Positions 13,758 through 22,469 of a stretch of 27,398 bases of DNA are shown here, piece after piece. Where the stretch lies: the NCBI GenBank assembly GCA_021205375.1, contig JAJPXR010000144.1:1-27398 (forward strand). The letters are read 5' to 3'. Made by a program: the position numbers and the translations under genes. Every line of letters starts with the position of its first letter. The stretch's first letter is position 1. Below the pieces are notes generated by a model. That model searched no databases, had not been told where the DNA came from, and was given only the letters and a program-made list of their open reading frames with translations. The stretch is from Clostridiales bacterium (GTDB lineage Bacteria > Bacillota > Clostridia > Oscillospirales > Oscillospiraceae).

Positions 13758-13985
13758 CGGATATGGCCCGGTTGCGCTCGTCGGCGTGCATGACAGCGGA
13801 GAGGATATACTGCTCACCGCCCACGATGTCACGGTGGCTTGATAAGCATTTGAATAGAATTGCCTGGCGTACTCATAGCCGCCATGATTGTGGAAGTAGG
13901 TGGAATTGACATCGAAGATCAGTTCCCCAAAGAGGCAGGCGTCAGCTTTCAGCCCATGGGTGGAGATGCCCTTTTCCTCGACCAT
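13758..13985 (-). pseudogene. Relaxase (MobV/Pre) fragment, frameshifted
   Basis: These 228 bases match 26865-27093 at about 85% (hand alignment), except for one missing base near 13830 that breaks the frame. The intact part reads MVEEKGISTHGLKADACLFG and HNHGGYEYARQFYSNAYQA, the segment of MobV relaxases just after their N-terminal motif. Sequence corresponding to the first 45 or so residues and everything after residue 110 of the enzyme is missing. It is in the same orientation as the larger relaxase remnant at the other side of the island, so the two form a degenerate direct repeat around 13 kb of accessory genes. Confidence 0.85.
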
Positions 13986-13994
13986 AAAATCGAA

Positions 13995-14035
13995 AAAGGG
14001 AGCGTTGCAGAGTGATGTTCTGTAACGCTCCCTTT
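13995..14035. terminator. Bidirectional terminator next to the relaxase fragment
   Basis: A 16-bp near-perfect stem (AAAGGGAGCGTTGCAG 13995-14010 with CTGTAACGCTCCCTTT 14020-14035). Homology between the two relaxase copies stops within 10 bp of it. Confidence 0.75.
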
Positions 14036-14397
14036 GGGTGTCCTGGGAGTATCCTTACTCGCAAACTAAATCAAATGATAACTATCTTAGACAGATACTC
14101 TGATTTGCCAGGGTTACATTTAACCAATAACCTATCTAAGGAATCTCTGATTAAGTAACTCCCAGCGTCTGGGCGGTATCTTTTACGCAGTCCTTCACTG
14201 AAAAATATTTGAATATACAGAGTGCTCCTGCGATTTTATATCTCAATTTGCGCAAAATATGCTTGCCCAACTATACAAAGCAATTTAGTCAACGAGTTCC
14301 CCAATCCAATTTTGTTATCTGAATCTCTCGGCCCATCCCCATCACAGAGAAACTTGATAGGAAGATGCGCTGGTATAATATGGCATAAAAAATTATT
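14036..14397. other. Gene-free AT-rich stretch at the island edge
   Basis: No coding sequence, promoter or RNA gene is recognised. The only structure seen is an imperfect inverted pair (CTGGGAGT 14043-14050 with ACTCCCAG 14158-14165) and a weak direct repeat around CTCTGATT (near 14096 and 14143). The drop in GC here relative to the ABC operon marks the start of the accessory island. Confidence 0.5.
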
Positions 14398-15171
14398 TTA
14401 ATCCATGCAAAGTGTACAAAATTTCTTCCCCATTTCACTGAGCAAATACATACTTTTTTTCTCGAATAAAAATTCACATTTTTGCGGCATATATTGACTA
14501 AAGTCTGGATGCCTACGTAACTCCTCGTAATACGAATCCTCCACCAAATAGCTATCATAGTGAATTTCTACGAGTCCCAATCTGTGAAGGTTATCCAAAT
14601 ACTCCGGAAATTTTTGAGGATACTCACAATTTGCCTTATAGCAGATGTCACTAAAATAAGGTGATATATCTGCTGCGCCGCCAGAATCTACCTTCAATCG
14701 AAGCTTTAACATCGGCATCTTTGGATCATTATGGAGAATGGCAAGCATCTTGCATTCATCTGAGCAGAGCTGTTTAATGATCTCCACAAATGCTGGATGT
14801 TCGTCATAAACTTCGCTATTCATTGATGCACCAAGCAAATTGACAAACATTTCTCTTAATTCTGGCTTGTGAGATGTATAACGCATGGCTTCAATCAAAG
14901 GGACAGCAATTGCAGGATCTGGTGTGGCGATATTTTCCTTTTTTATTTTTCTTTTGGCAAAGTATTCCGGTATCGCAACATCCAGGTATTCTGCAATTTT
15001 ATCATAACCCCAAACCAAGGCCGTAATCGGTGCTAATGCAATTCTCGTAGTACCTTGAAGGGCTTGCCCGACAGTACTCAGCGCCGGATGTGCTAAATCA
15101 GCATATAGTTCCTTCACTGGTAACTGTTTTGCAAGTTCTCCCCCAAAACTTTCTTTATTTCCATCGGACAT
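14398..15171 (-). CDS. Abi-alpha family protein (DUF4393), probable abortive-infection factor
   Basis: A 257-aa cytoplasmic protein. The central part matches the DUF4393/Abi_alpha family in layout: an N-terminal GxxR-like helical region with ALQGTTRIALAPITALVWGY, then YFAKRKIKKENIATPDPAIA, then VPLIEAMRYTSHKPELREMF, then VNLLGASMNSEVYDEHPAFV. Members are associated with phage exclusion, but the mechanism is not established. The remaining 90 residues resemble no known domain and end MGKKFCTLCMD. GGGAGGAG lies 7 nt before the ATG. It stands alone at the downstream end of the defence cluster, on the same strand. The family call is good; the defensive role is inferred from family and context. Confidence 0.75.
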   Translation of the reverse strand: MSDGNKESFGGELAKQLPVKELYADLAHPALSTVGQALQGTTRIALAPITALVWGYDKIAEYLDVAIPEYFAKRKIKKENIATPDPAIAVPLIEAMRYTSHKPELREMFVNLLGASMNSEVYDEHPAFVEIIKQLCSDECKMLAILHNDPKMPMLKLRLKVDSGGAADISPYFSDICYKANCEYPQKFPEYLDNLHRLGLVEIHYDSYLVEDSYYEELRRHPDFSQYMPQKCEFLFEKKSMYLLSEMGKKFCTLCMD

Positions 15172-15428
15172 TTTGCTCCTCCCATCTTTTTGATTTTTCT
15201 GGCTGCTGGTATTACAATATGACCTGCGCTTAATGGAATAGATGCTGCTTGTTTGGTATATGCGACATATGAAAGGAAGTAAAATGGGATTTTATTATTC
15301 CCACTCGCTCCCGGAAGGGGTATGTTAAACAAATTTGCATGGGTGATTTCACTCTGGCTATTTCTATTCTTTCCATTATTCAGATGGCGTGGGCTATCTG
15401 ATTTTTTGTTGCCATGGAGTTACCGGGG

Positions 15429-15749
15429 TCAATCCGGCTCCCGGAGCCTGGCGGCAATGTCGGAGGCGCTGTAAAGCACACGAAGAACCGTCACCTTGCT
15501 GTCGCCTACCACATAAAAGGCGGAATAGTTGTCCACCAGTAGTTGGCGAATACCCTGCTCCTGTTCAGGTTGAGACTCCAGCAGTCGGCACCGTTCCGGC
15601 AGAATTTCCAGGGACTCAATTCCTTCAGCGATGCGGTTATACTGCTTTATGGCGGTATCCGGCGCATGGAATACGGTGGCTATGTGATTGTAAATAGCCT
15701 CCATGTCGCTCAACGCCTGGTTGGTAATCTCTATCCTATAATGCTTCAT
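15429..15749 (-). CDS. RelE/ParE-family toxin
   Basis: A 106-aa protein of the RelE/ParE fold: MKHYRIEITNQALSDMEAIY, a helical pair through residue 50, LEILPERCRLLE, then the C-terminal strands RQLLVDNYSAFYVVGDSKVT and VLRVLYSASDIAARL. The N-terminal 'A..D...I..YI' pattern and the basic VLRVLYSASD end are typical of the family. Members are mRNA interferases or gyrase poisons; which applies here cannot be decided. The ATG overlaps the antitoxin stop (ATGA, 15746-15749), so translation is coupled. Confidence 0.85.
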   Translation of the reverse strand: MKHYRIEITNQALSDMEAIYNHIATVFHAPDTAIKQYNRIAEGIESLEILPERCRLLESQPEQEQGIRQLLVDNYSAFYVVGDSKVTVLRVLYSASDIAARLREPD

Positions 15750-16051
15750 GCGTGGGATTCCCGGAAGTGTGCAAAGGCGGCAGAAGCGTCCTGGGTGTTG
15801 CCGTTATCCATATCATCAACGCCAGCTTGCAATGCGCTGCGGATCTCTGCGACTGACATCTGATCGGCGTTGACGGATGCAGGCGCTTTGGGTAACGATA
15901 CCGAAAAGGGAATGCCGCCGGTCAGGGACACCTGCCGGAGAAACATATCCACCGCAGTCGCCATGGGGATACCCAACTGCTTGAGAACATCCTCCGCCTG
16001 CTGCTTGACCGTGGGATTTACACGAAGATTCAGAGTTGCTGTCTTTTCCAT
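15746..16051 (-). CDS. RelB/DinJ-family antitoxin
   Basis: A 101-aa antitoxin. The N-terminal ribbon-helix-helix reads EKTATLNLRVNPTVKQQAED, then VLKQLGIPMATAVDMFLRQV and SLTGGIPFSVSLP, the RelB/DinJ signature. The C-terminal half (SVAEIRSALQAGVDDMDNGN) should wrap the toxin. The ATG at 16051 has GGAG upstream; longer frames lack one. Transcription starts at a strong promoter that contains a 15-bp palindrome, so the pair is probably autorepressed. Confidence 0.9.
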   Translation of the reverse strand: MEKTATLNLRVNPTVKQQAEDVLKQLGIPMATAVDMFLRQVSLTGGIPFSVSLPKAPASVNADQMSVAEIRSALQAGVDDMDNGNTQDASAAFAHFRESHA

Positions 16052-16072
16052 GGTATCATCTCCTTGCTTGTA

Positions 16073-16101
16073 ATTGTAACGCAATTTGCGTTGATTGTCA
16101 A
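16073..16101 (-). promoter_or_regulatory. Toxin-antitoxin promoter with palindromic operator
   Basis: Minus-strand TTGACA (16096-16101), a 17-bp spacer and TACAAT (16073-16078). The perfect 15-bp palindrome AACGCAATTTGCGTT (16078-16092) fills the spacer and touches the -10 box, the expected place for antitoxin repression. Confidence 0.85.
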
Positions 16102-16205
16102 GGACGACTTCAAAATCAGAATATGCGCCATGAATAAATAAATCTTGTCACGTATACTATCGTTCCTATGCTGCTTGTTCCAGCTCATCCTCATATGATT
16201 AGCGG

Positions 16206-16931
16206 CTAAAGGCCGTGTACAACTTCCTGATCCAGAAAATGCTTTCGCTCCTGCCAATCTGGCATCTGATTAGAGAGAAACGCATAAAAGTGCTTGCTAT
16301 GATTTGGGTAAAGGAAGTGAACAAGCTCATGTAAGACGACATAATCGATATAAGGAATGCGGGCCTTAATTAAATAGAAATTGAACGTCACAACATGCCT
16401 TGCGACACTACAGCTTCCCCATAAAGTTTTCATTTTCTTAATGGATACGCGCGGAACAGCTACACCGTATTTTTCAACGATTGGGTACCAGTGCATAACA
16501 CGTTCCTCCAGGATCTGCCTTGCCTCCTTTCTCCACCATTTTTCAAACAGATATTGAACTCTAGCCTGATCATCCATTGAATGACAGCATATGTGTATGG
16601 TTTTTCCTTCCGAATATACGCTCTCTTTTTCGCACTGCGTGATGAAAAAGATCATATCTTCACCAAGCATTTTGATGGAATAGCCATTCCTTATTTCTTC
16701 AGTGGCAGCGTATCCAGTTGTCTTTTTGAAGGAGGCTAGTTTCCTTTCAATCCATGCGCTTTTTTCCATGAGAAATGATTCAGCCCACTCGTCTGATACT
16801 GCCTGTGGAATAGATAATATTACCTTTTGCTCCGGATAAACCTTTAGGCGGCACGTTTTCATCTGCTTGCGGTCGAGTTTGACCTCAATGACATCTTTTG
16901 AGCTTGGCAAAGTAACGTAAAGCGCGTCCAT
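16206..16931 (-). CDS. YgjP-like (SprT-type) zinc metallopeptidase
   Basis: A 241-aa protein of the YgjP/DUF45 family. The zinc site is HELVH (201-205) followed by FLYPNHSKHF with the third ligand His. The family's WGSC motif is at 171-174, and the N-terminal strand repeats (RLKVYPEQKVILSIP) are typical. It would hydrolyse proteins, but the substrates are unknown. The start codon lies 2 nt after the hsdR stop, so it is the last gene of the restriction operon. This partnership with type I restriction genes is common (established by gene-neighbourhood studies) and unexplained. Confidence 0.9.
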   Translation of the reverse strand: MDALYVTLPSSKDVIEVKLDRKQMKTCRLKVYPEQKVILSIPQAVSDEWAESFLMEKSAWIERKLASFKKTTGYAATEEIRNGYSIKMLGEDMIFFITQCEKESVYSEGKTIHICCHSMDDQARVQYLFEKWWRKEARQILEERVMHWYPIVEKYGVAVPRVSIKKMKTLWGSCSVARHVVTFNFYLIKARIPYIDYVVLHELVHFLYPNHSKHFYAFLSNQMPDWQERKHFLDQEVVHGL

Positions 16932-16933
16932 GA

Positions 16934-19900
16934 TCAGTATCCCTTCTTTGCCACAAGCATAATCTCATCGATAATAATGTCAATTGTATCAAAAGACCAG
17001 TTCATCTTGTGATCTTCCATGTAATCAAAAAGCAAGTCATCCAGCGCCTTTTTAATATTCCTGTGAACAATTACGTTATCTCGCCAATCACGCTTTGTAT
17101 GGGTGACAATGATCCTTTTGATTTCCAGTGCAAGAGTACCCATAGCATCTGAGAGATCCATTTCAATATCTCCAAGGGATTTCTTTATCCCTGAACAAAC
17201 TGCACCATAAAATGCCTTTGCGTCACTGTCATCCGCAATGTTTTCTGGATATTTAGCTGCGCTTCGCCCGGCGCGAAAATCCTCGGCTATTCTTTCCATG
17301 GAGGAAAGGTATTTTTCGCTATCGCGTTCAGCCAGGTATTCCTCGATGGTCTTATTGATTCGCTCCATAAAGGTCATATACCGGATGGGATCCACAAAAC
17401 GCTGGCTTTCAAGAACTTCAACTTGACGCGTCTGGATAGCCTCCGCTTTCGCTTCGTTGGAACCCAGACGAGCTAGCTGTTCCTCCATTTTTTCTTTGTT
17501 CGTGATGTCCAATGGCTCAATAATGATTCTGGCATCTTCTGCATTGACATAGGTATTCAATAACTGCCGTATTCCATCTTCATACCTTGAAAAGTTGACG
17601 CTGTCATTAAAACGCAGAGACACGCTGTCCTTCAGCTTCTTAAAAAACAGATAATCCTTACGATATATTTCAGCTTGCTCAAAACCAACAAGATCAAACA
17701 GCTCATAGCTGGAGTATAGGAAATCAACCATCTTGGCGAATGCAGATAATTTTTCATAAAAGTCTTTGCGAATTTCGTATTCACGCAACCGCTCCTGCCA
17801 TACATTTGCGCTGGATTCGTCTCTGTCGATCCCATTGAAAATACCCCAAAGCGTCTGATAACAACGCTCTAGCTTTGCCTTTTCCTCCATTACTGTCGAA
17901 ATTGCAGATTCAATTTCAGAACAGTCAAACAGATTCATGCCAGATTGCTCATCGCTATACAAGTCAAGCGCAGAATTCAATTTTTTGAATATGCCAATAT
18001 AGTCCACCACAAGGCCGAAATCTTTCTCCTGGTAAACGCGATTGACACGGGCGATTGCCTGGAGAAGAGTATGATCCCGCAGCCTTTTATCTACATACAA
18101 AACGGCGGCGACAGGAGCGTCAAATCCCGTAAGCAGTTTGTCCTTGACGATTAATAGATCTATATCGCCTTCCGGGTCTGTAAACCGTCCTGTCACAGAA
18201 TCCTCGTAGGCATCATAATTGTTTTTGAAAAGCGGATCGACCTCTTTTTTGAAAAAGTCAGCGATTATTTTAAGTGTTTGAGGTGTATTGCTCTCATCAT
18301 TCCCTTCTTTTGCAGTGTTTGGTGTAATAACCACAGCAGGGGTGAGTCCGCCGAGATCCCGCAGCTTATAAAACATTTGTACAGCCTCCGCACGGGAGGA
18401 ACAGGTCAATATTCCCTTGAAACCCTTGGGCTTTATATAGCTGATAAAATGTTCGTGCAGATCGAATGCAATCATGTTCAATCGAGCATCGGTCTGTGCC
18501 AATGCTACAAAGCGGCTGTACTTGACTTCCAAATCTTTGCGCGCTTCTTCCGGAAGCCCTACCGTAATATGTTTCAAATGAGCATTGATCTGTTCGCTGG
18601 TGACATGTTGGGGAACAACCCGGCCTTCATAGACGATGGGCACTGTCACTTTATCGTCAATCGCATCTTGCAAAGTATATTTATCAATGAGTGGCCCGAA
18701 CTTAGCATAGGTATCCTTTGCGGGAACAATGGAGTGCTCTTTGCCCTTTGGCGGTTTTTGCATCAGCGGTGTGCCGGTAAAAGCAATTTTTGCGGCATTT
18801 GGCAAGACCCGATTCATATAAATGTTGAGTTTGCCATATTGCGTCCTGTGTCCTTCATCGATAAACAGGAATATATTTTCGCTGCGATTGCAATAATCCC
18901 GCTTGACGGCAGCTTCAAACTTGTTGACGAGGGCAGTTATGACGGTATTGCCGTCGTCCTGAAGCAACTCAATCAATCCCTTACCAGTCGTTGCCCGGTG
19001 AGGACTCATCTGTGTATGGATGAAATTATCCCTGATTTGCTTGTCCAGATTGATGCGGTCAGTCACCATCAGGAAGCGCGGGTTCCTGATAGGACTGTCC
19101 TTCTTCATGCTTTCGCGGATAATCATCTTGGTCAGCATAATCATGGTAATCGTTTTTCCGCTGCCCTGCGTATGCCACACGACACCATTTCGGGTATTTT
19201 TGCCATCCTGTCCAAGAATGCGCCGCATACACTTCTTCACCGCGTAATACTGCTTATACCGGCAAATTTTCTTCACATTGTTATCATAGATAATGATGTT
19301 GCGGATCAGATCTAGCAGACGCTCGGGGGGAAGCAGAGAGATAATCGCACGATCCTGTTCCTTGATTTGCCCATCAGGGGAGCATTTGCGGCACCAGTCA
19401 TTCAGCCATTTCTTATCGTCTTCATGCCATGAGACAAAGTATTGGGCGGGAGTTCCGCAGGTGCCATAGAGAACCTTGTCTGGGTTCACAGCCAACACAA
19501 GCTGCACATAACGGAACAGATGAGGAATATAGTCTACCCCCCAATTACGGATATTCTGATTGACACCCTCCATCACGTCAACTCCGGATTTCTTACACTC
19601 AATCACAACGAGAGGTATGCCGTTAATTAAAACCACAATATCTGGACGAGCGAATTTTCCGTCCGGACGCTCCACCTCAAATTCGTCCGTAACCTGAAAG
19701 GTGTTATTTTCCGGATGTTCAAAATCAATGAAATTTAAATCAAAGGATTGGCGTGTGCCGTCTGGGAGCTCTTCCTCCATACTCTTACCGGAGCAAAGCA
19801 GCTCATAGATTTTTTTGTTTTCCGCATAAAGGCCCGCTGCACTGTGCTGATCTACCGCCTGCATTGCCTTGGCGATGGAACCGCCGGAAAAGAAACGCCG

Positions 19901-20092
19901 TTCAGCGCCGAACATATAACTCTGCTTACTCAAAAAAGTCCGCAGTTCTCCCGCAAACAGCACTTGTTTCCGGGAGTCTCTCTTTTGCTCGGCTTCGCTG
20001 CGGGGGACAATGGTATACCCCAGTTTTTCAATTACTTTCAGCGCACGCTCCTGAGATTCAGGCCGTTCGTTGAAAATTGTATGGTCAGGCAT
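16934..20092 (-). CDS. hsdR: Type I restriction enzyme, R subunit (HsdR)
   Basis: A 1052-aa motor and nuclease subunit that cleaves unmodified DNA after ATP-driven translocation, together with HsdM and HsdS. The N-terminal nuclease domain has PD (150-151) and ECK (165-167). The helicase core has Walker A GSGKT (310-314), DEGH (412-415), TGTP (about 439-442) and motif VI QAIARVNR. A long helical C-terminal region (about 730-1052) should contact the methyltransferase. All key residues are present. The ATG at 20092 has AAGGA 6 nt upstream; a TTG at 20116 overlaps the hsdS stop, but the ATG is more likely. The gene is cotranscribed with hsdS, 20 nt away. Confidence 0.97.
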   Translation of the reverse strand: MPDHTIFNERPESQERALKVIEKLGYTIVPRSEAEQKRDSRKQVLFAGELRTFLSKQSYMFGAERRFFSGGSIAKAMQAVDQHSAAGLYAENKKIYELLCSGKSMEEELPDGTRQSFDLNFIDFEHPENNTFQVTDEFEVERPDGKFARPDIVVLINGIPLVVIECKKSGVDVMEGVNQNIRNWGVDYIPHLFRYVQLVLAVNPDKVLYGTCGTPAQYFVSWHEDDKKWLNDWCRKCSPDGQIKEQDRAIISLLPPERLLDLIRNIIIYDNNVKKICRYKQYYAVKKCMRRILGQDGKNTRNGVVWHTQGSGKTITMIMLTKMIIRESMKKDSPIRNPRFLMVTDRINLDKQIRDNFIHTQMSPHRATTGKGLIELLQDDGNTVITALVNKFEAAVKRDYCNRSENIFLFIDEGHRTQYGKLNIYMNRVLPNAAKIAFTGTPLMQKPPKGKEHSIVPAKDTYAKFGPLIDKYTLQDAIDDKVTVPIVYEGRVVPQHVTSEQINAHLKHITVGLPEEARKDLEVKYSRFVALAQTDARLNMIAFDLHEHFISYIKPKGFKGILTCSSRAEAVQMFYKLRDLGGLTPAVVITPNTAKEGNDESNTPQTLKIIADFFKKEVDPLFKNNYDAYEDSVTGRFTDPEGDIDLLIVKDKLLTGFDAPVAAVLYVDKRLRDHTLLQAIARVNRVYQEKDFGLVVDYIGIFKKLNSALDLYSDEQSGMNLFDCSEIESAISTVMEEKAKLERCYQTLWGIFNGIDRDESSANVWQERLREYEIRKDFYEKLSAFAKMVDFLYSSYELFDLVGFEQAEIYRKDYLFFKKLKDSVSLRFNDSVNFSRYEDGIRQLLNTYVNAEDARIIIEPLDITNKEKMEEQLARLGSNEAKAEAIQTRQVEVLESQRFVDPIRYMTFMERINKTIEEYLAERDSEKYLSSMERIAEDFRAGRSAAKYPENIADDSDAKAFYGAVCSGIKKSLGDIEMDLSDAMGTLALEIKRIIVTHTKRDWRDNVIVHRNIKKALDDLLFDYMEDHKMNWSFDTIDIIIDEIMLVAKKGY

Positions 20093-20112
20093 ATCTTTTC
20101 CTTCTTTCTTGC

Positions 20113-21405
20113 TCAATGGCCCATTGCTTCTGTTTTTACACGGACGCGGCCGGTCAGAAGCAGCTGGGCCAGCGCTTCCTTTCCCCGCTGTAGTTCTTCC
20201 AACTCACGCTGATGAAGGGCGATAAGGTGGTCGAGGTCATGAAAAAACACTCCTATAGCCTGTTGCTCTGTATAAGATGGAAAATCAACAATCAAATCCT
20301 TGACGATTGCGCCAGACAAGTTTCCCTGTCCACCTTGAAGGTATGTTTCGACGATGGCTTGTTTGCTTTTGCGTAACCATTGGGTGAGGTACTCTTCATC
20401 ATAACCAGCCACCGGTTTGATAGCTAAAATTGCCTGATTTATCGCTCCATTGAGCCTGGCACGGCCTACTTCGCCACTTGTTGCGCCATAAAGGGCATAC
20501 AAAATATCTCCCTCAGAAACAAGCCTTGCAGACGAATTGTTCAGGCCGTCCTCGGTTATAAACAGTTCTGTCGAATCACTGTTAATTTCCGCAGATCGGA
20601 TAAATGGAATTTGGCCATCATAATACGATTTAACTCCAACAGTTGGCGTTCCTCCTGAGAAAGATGTTGTAACATCTCCCAACTTACGCTGTTCCCATGC
20701 GTCTGTAAATCCGGGGAAACGTATCTCAGGCACATTACACCCGCTTTGTGGAAACATCTTTTGCAGGAAGAATCTTTTGAGCTTTTTCAGCCCCTCTATC
20801 TTCTCTTGCTGCAAGCTGATTACTTTGTCACACTGAACTAAAATCTCTGCAATTCTTGTCTGCTCCTGGATGGGTGGAAACGGCACTTCGCAGCTATAAA
20901 AATCTTTTCCAGTCAGGTTCAGCAAGCCGTCGTCTCTGACACCGTGATTGATTTTTGAACATAATTGCCTGTTCAAAAAGCCACTGAGGAACAGCTGATT
21001 ATAGAAATCGGCGTTGCCGTCCATCATGCGGAAGCTCTCGAACACATTTGGAACTGCCGCTTCTTCACGGTCTTCCAGCCGATAGATGCAGCCCTGGGGA
21101 AATCGGTTTGAATTTCCTTTGTTGTATGAGAAGTCTCCTCTGTGCAGCACGATGTATTTTTCGTATTGCTTTCCCGACAACTCCTTGCCAAACTTCTTTG
21201 CCTGATTCACGAAACCAATGCCCGCAGAAATGCTCAACGTCTCATAGGCTCTGGCTCCGACCTGCTCAGACAAAACCTCCACTATCTCTGATAAGGGTCT
21301 GCTTCTCCAGTCAGCAGGGAGCACGCCGGCTTTGGTTTCCTGGAACATTTCCGGTGCTGTGTCTACCCGGATGGCTTCGATTTGTTTCTTTTCTGAGCCT
21401 TTCAT
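20113..21405 (-). CDS. hsdS: Type I restriction enzyme, S subunit (HsdS), two TRDs
   Basis: A 430-aa specificity subunit. Two target-recognition domains (about residues 33-185 and 240-400) each end in the usual coiled-coil dimerisation helix (IPPIQEQTRIAEIL-type, then IEGLKKLKRFFLQKMF). The central repeat is VPEIRFPGFTDAWEQRKLGD and the C-terminal helix is DLDHLIALHQRELEELQRGK. Together they would read a bipartite site whose sequence cannot be predicted here. The ATG overlaps the stop of the 46-aa gene upstream (ATGA, 21402-21405). No inverted or silent second hsdS and no recombinase lie in the window, so phase variation is not indicated. Confidence 0.95.
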   Translation of the reverse strand: MKGSEKKQIEAIRVDTAPEMFQETKAGVLPADWRSRPLSEIVEVLSEQVGARAYETLSISAGIGFVNQAKKFGKELSGKQYEKYIVLHRGDFSYNKGNSNRFPQGCIYRLEDREEAAVPNVFESFRMMDGNADFYNQLFLSGFLNRQLCSKINHGVRDDGLLNLTGKDFYSCEVPFPPIQEQTRIAEILVQCDKVISLQQEKIEGLKKLKRFFLQKMFPQSGCNVPEIRFPGFTDAWEQRKLGDVTTSFSGGTPTVGVKSYYDGQIPFIRSAEINSDSTELFITEDGLNNSSARLVSEGDILYALYGATSGEVGRARLNGAINQAILAIKPVAGYDEEYLTQWLRKSKQAIVETYLQGGQGNLSGAIVKDLIVDFPSYTEQQAIGVFFHDLDHLIALHQRELEELQRGKEALAQLLLTGRVRVKTEAMGH

Positions 21406-21542
21406 CGTCTCAATCCTTTATATTCCTTGTGTAGCGCAGTAGCGAGGCTTGCATCACCAGTTGTAAGAAGTGCGATAGAGTATGCGGCAAATGATGCCGC
21501 ACGTGTAAGAACTGTGCTTATGCCAACATTTGTTTGAGCCAT
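21402..21542 (-). CDS. 46-aa protein of unknown function, coupled to hsdS
   Basis: A tiny protein (MAQTNVGISTVLTRAASFAA start, LATALHKEYKGLRR end) with a central amphipathic or hydrophobic segment of about 20 residues and a basic tail. It is supported by a GGAG site 9 nt upstream of the ATG at 21542 and by the ATGA overlap with hsdS. No family is recognised. It may be a coupling peptide that only brings ribosomes to hsdS, or a small regulator of the methylase complex. Confidence 0.6.
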   Translation of the reverse strand: MAQTNVGISTVLTRAASFAAYSIALLTTGDASLATALHKEYKGLRR

Positions 21543-21626
21543 GGGCATCATCTCCTTTGCTCTTTGATTTGTGAATGTGATGCAAACCGCTACTGTCTCC
21601 ACAAATAAGTGGTAAGTGTGTTATTC

Positions 21627-22469
21627 TTAGTCGTTGCCGTCATTCAACTTTTTTCGTTCCTGTTCCCGCTCAATCTGTTTAATGCTTTTTGTCGGTGTAG
21701 GCAAATCTTCAGGCATTGTTCCTCCGAGTTCCTTGATGGTCTGCCGGACTTTCTTACCTACCTGATAGTGGGTGTCATAAGCGGCTTGCTTCCCCTGAAT
21801 GTTTTCCCTTCGCAGTTTTTCATCCGTTTGCGTCGCACGGAAAAGGTTCGCAGCAAGCTCTGTACTTCCCATATGGTCGAGTATTTTCTGGCTTTGTTTG
21901 AGACCTTTGCGTTGATGGATTTCTTTGGCACCTAACCCGCCATACAAACCTTGGTATCCTTTGTTTTGAAAAATTGCGTAATCTTTGGGGGCAATGACAC
22001 CGGCCATCTGTGCAGCCTCTGCCAAGGATTTGTTGTGGGCAATCATTTCATTGCGAATCGCCAGGCGCTTCTGATCTTCGGTAAGCTGCTCATAGTTATC
22101 TATAAGCTCCTGTTGTCGAGTTTTTACAGCAAAGTAGGTCTGACCGACAGCGATAACTTCCTTGCGTGGATCACCATTCATAACTATCAAGTAACAAGCA
22201 TATCGAGAGAGCATAACATCGTCAATTTCGCGTTCTGCGCCTGAACCGATGTCGACCATTTTGCCAACGTCGGCAAAATGGTCCTCTACGCTATAACCGC
22301 TGTTCTTGCAAGCCAGCTTTGCACGTTCGATGGTGTCCGCAAATCGACGCCATTGAACATATTCCAGAACGACCTGCAATTCACGGGCAAGCCAGTATTC
22401 TTCGCCATATTCATTTGTATGTTTAATGCGCTCAAAGGTTTGCTCACTGTACTTCACAATATCACTCAT
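21627..22469 (-). CDS. dinD: DinD-family DNA-damage-inducible protein
   Basis: A 280-aa protein of the DinD family. N-terminal signs are FERIKHTNEYGEEYWLAREL and LVVLEY-type strands (ARELQVVLEYVQWRRF), followed by DDVMLSRYACYLIVMNGDPR and AVGQTYFAVKTRQQEL, all conserved in E. coli DinD. DinD inhibits RecA-mediated strand exchange in E. coli (established); a role inside restriction operons is not established. The gene overlaps hsdM by 4 nt (ATGA, 22466-22469) and so is an integral part of this operon, not an accidental neighbour. A 24-nt gap separates its stop from the in-frame region before the 46-aa gene. Confidence 0.88.
   Translation of the reverse strand: MSDIVKYSEQTFERIKHTNEYGEEYWLARELQVVLEYVQWRRFADTIERAKLACKNSGYSVEDHFADVGKMVDIGSGAEREIDDVMLSRYACYLIVMNGDPRKEVIAVGQTYFAVKTRQQELIDNYEQLTEDQKRLAIRNEMIAHNKSLAEAAQMAGVIAPKDYAIFQNKGYQGLYGGLGAKEIHQRKGLKQSQKILDHMGSTELAANLFRATQTDEKLRRENIQGKQAAYDTHYQVGKKVRQTIKELGGTMPEDLPTPTKSIKQIEREQERKKLNDGND

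Noticed and set aside
15114..15332. A 72-codon minus-strand frame before the Abi-alpha gene
   Set aside because: It overlaps the Abi-alpha gene in another frame, and no protein-like pattern or good ribosome binding site was seen.
20093..20116. HsdR start at the TTG at 20116
   Set aside because: The ATG at 20092 has an AAGGA site at proper distance, and the 8 extra residues look like ribosome-binding-site sequence translated.
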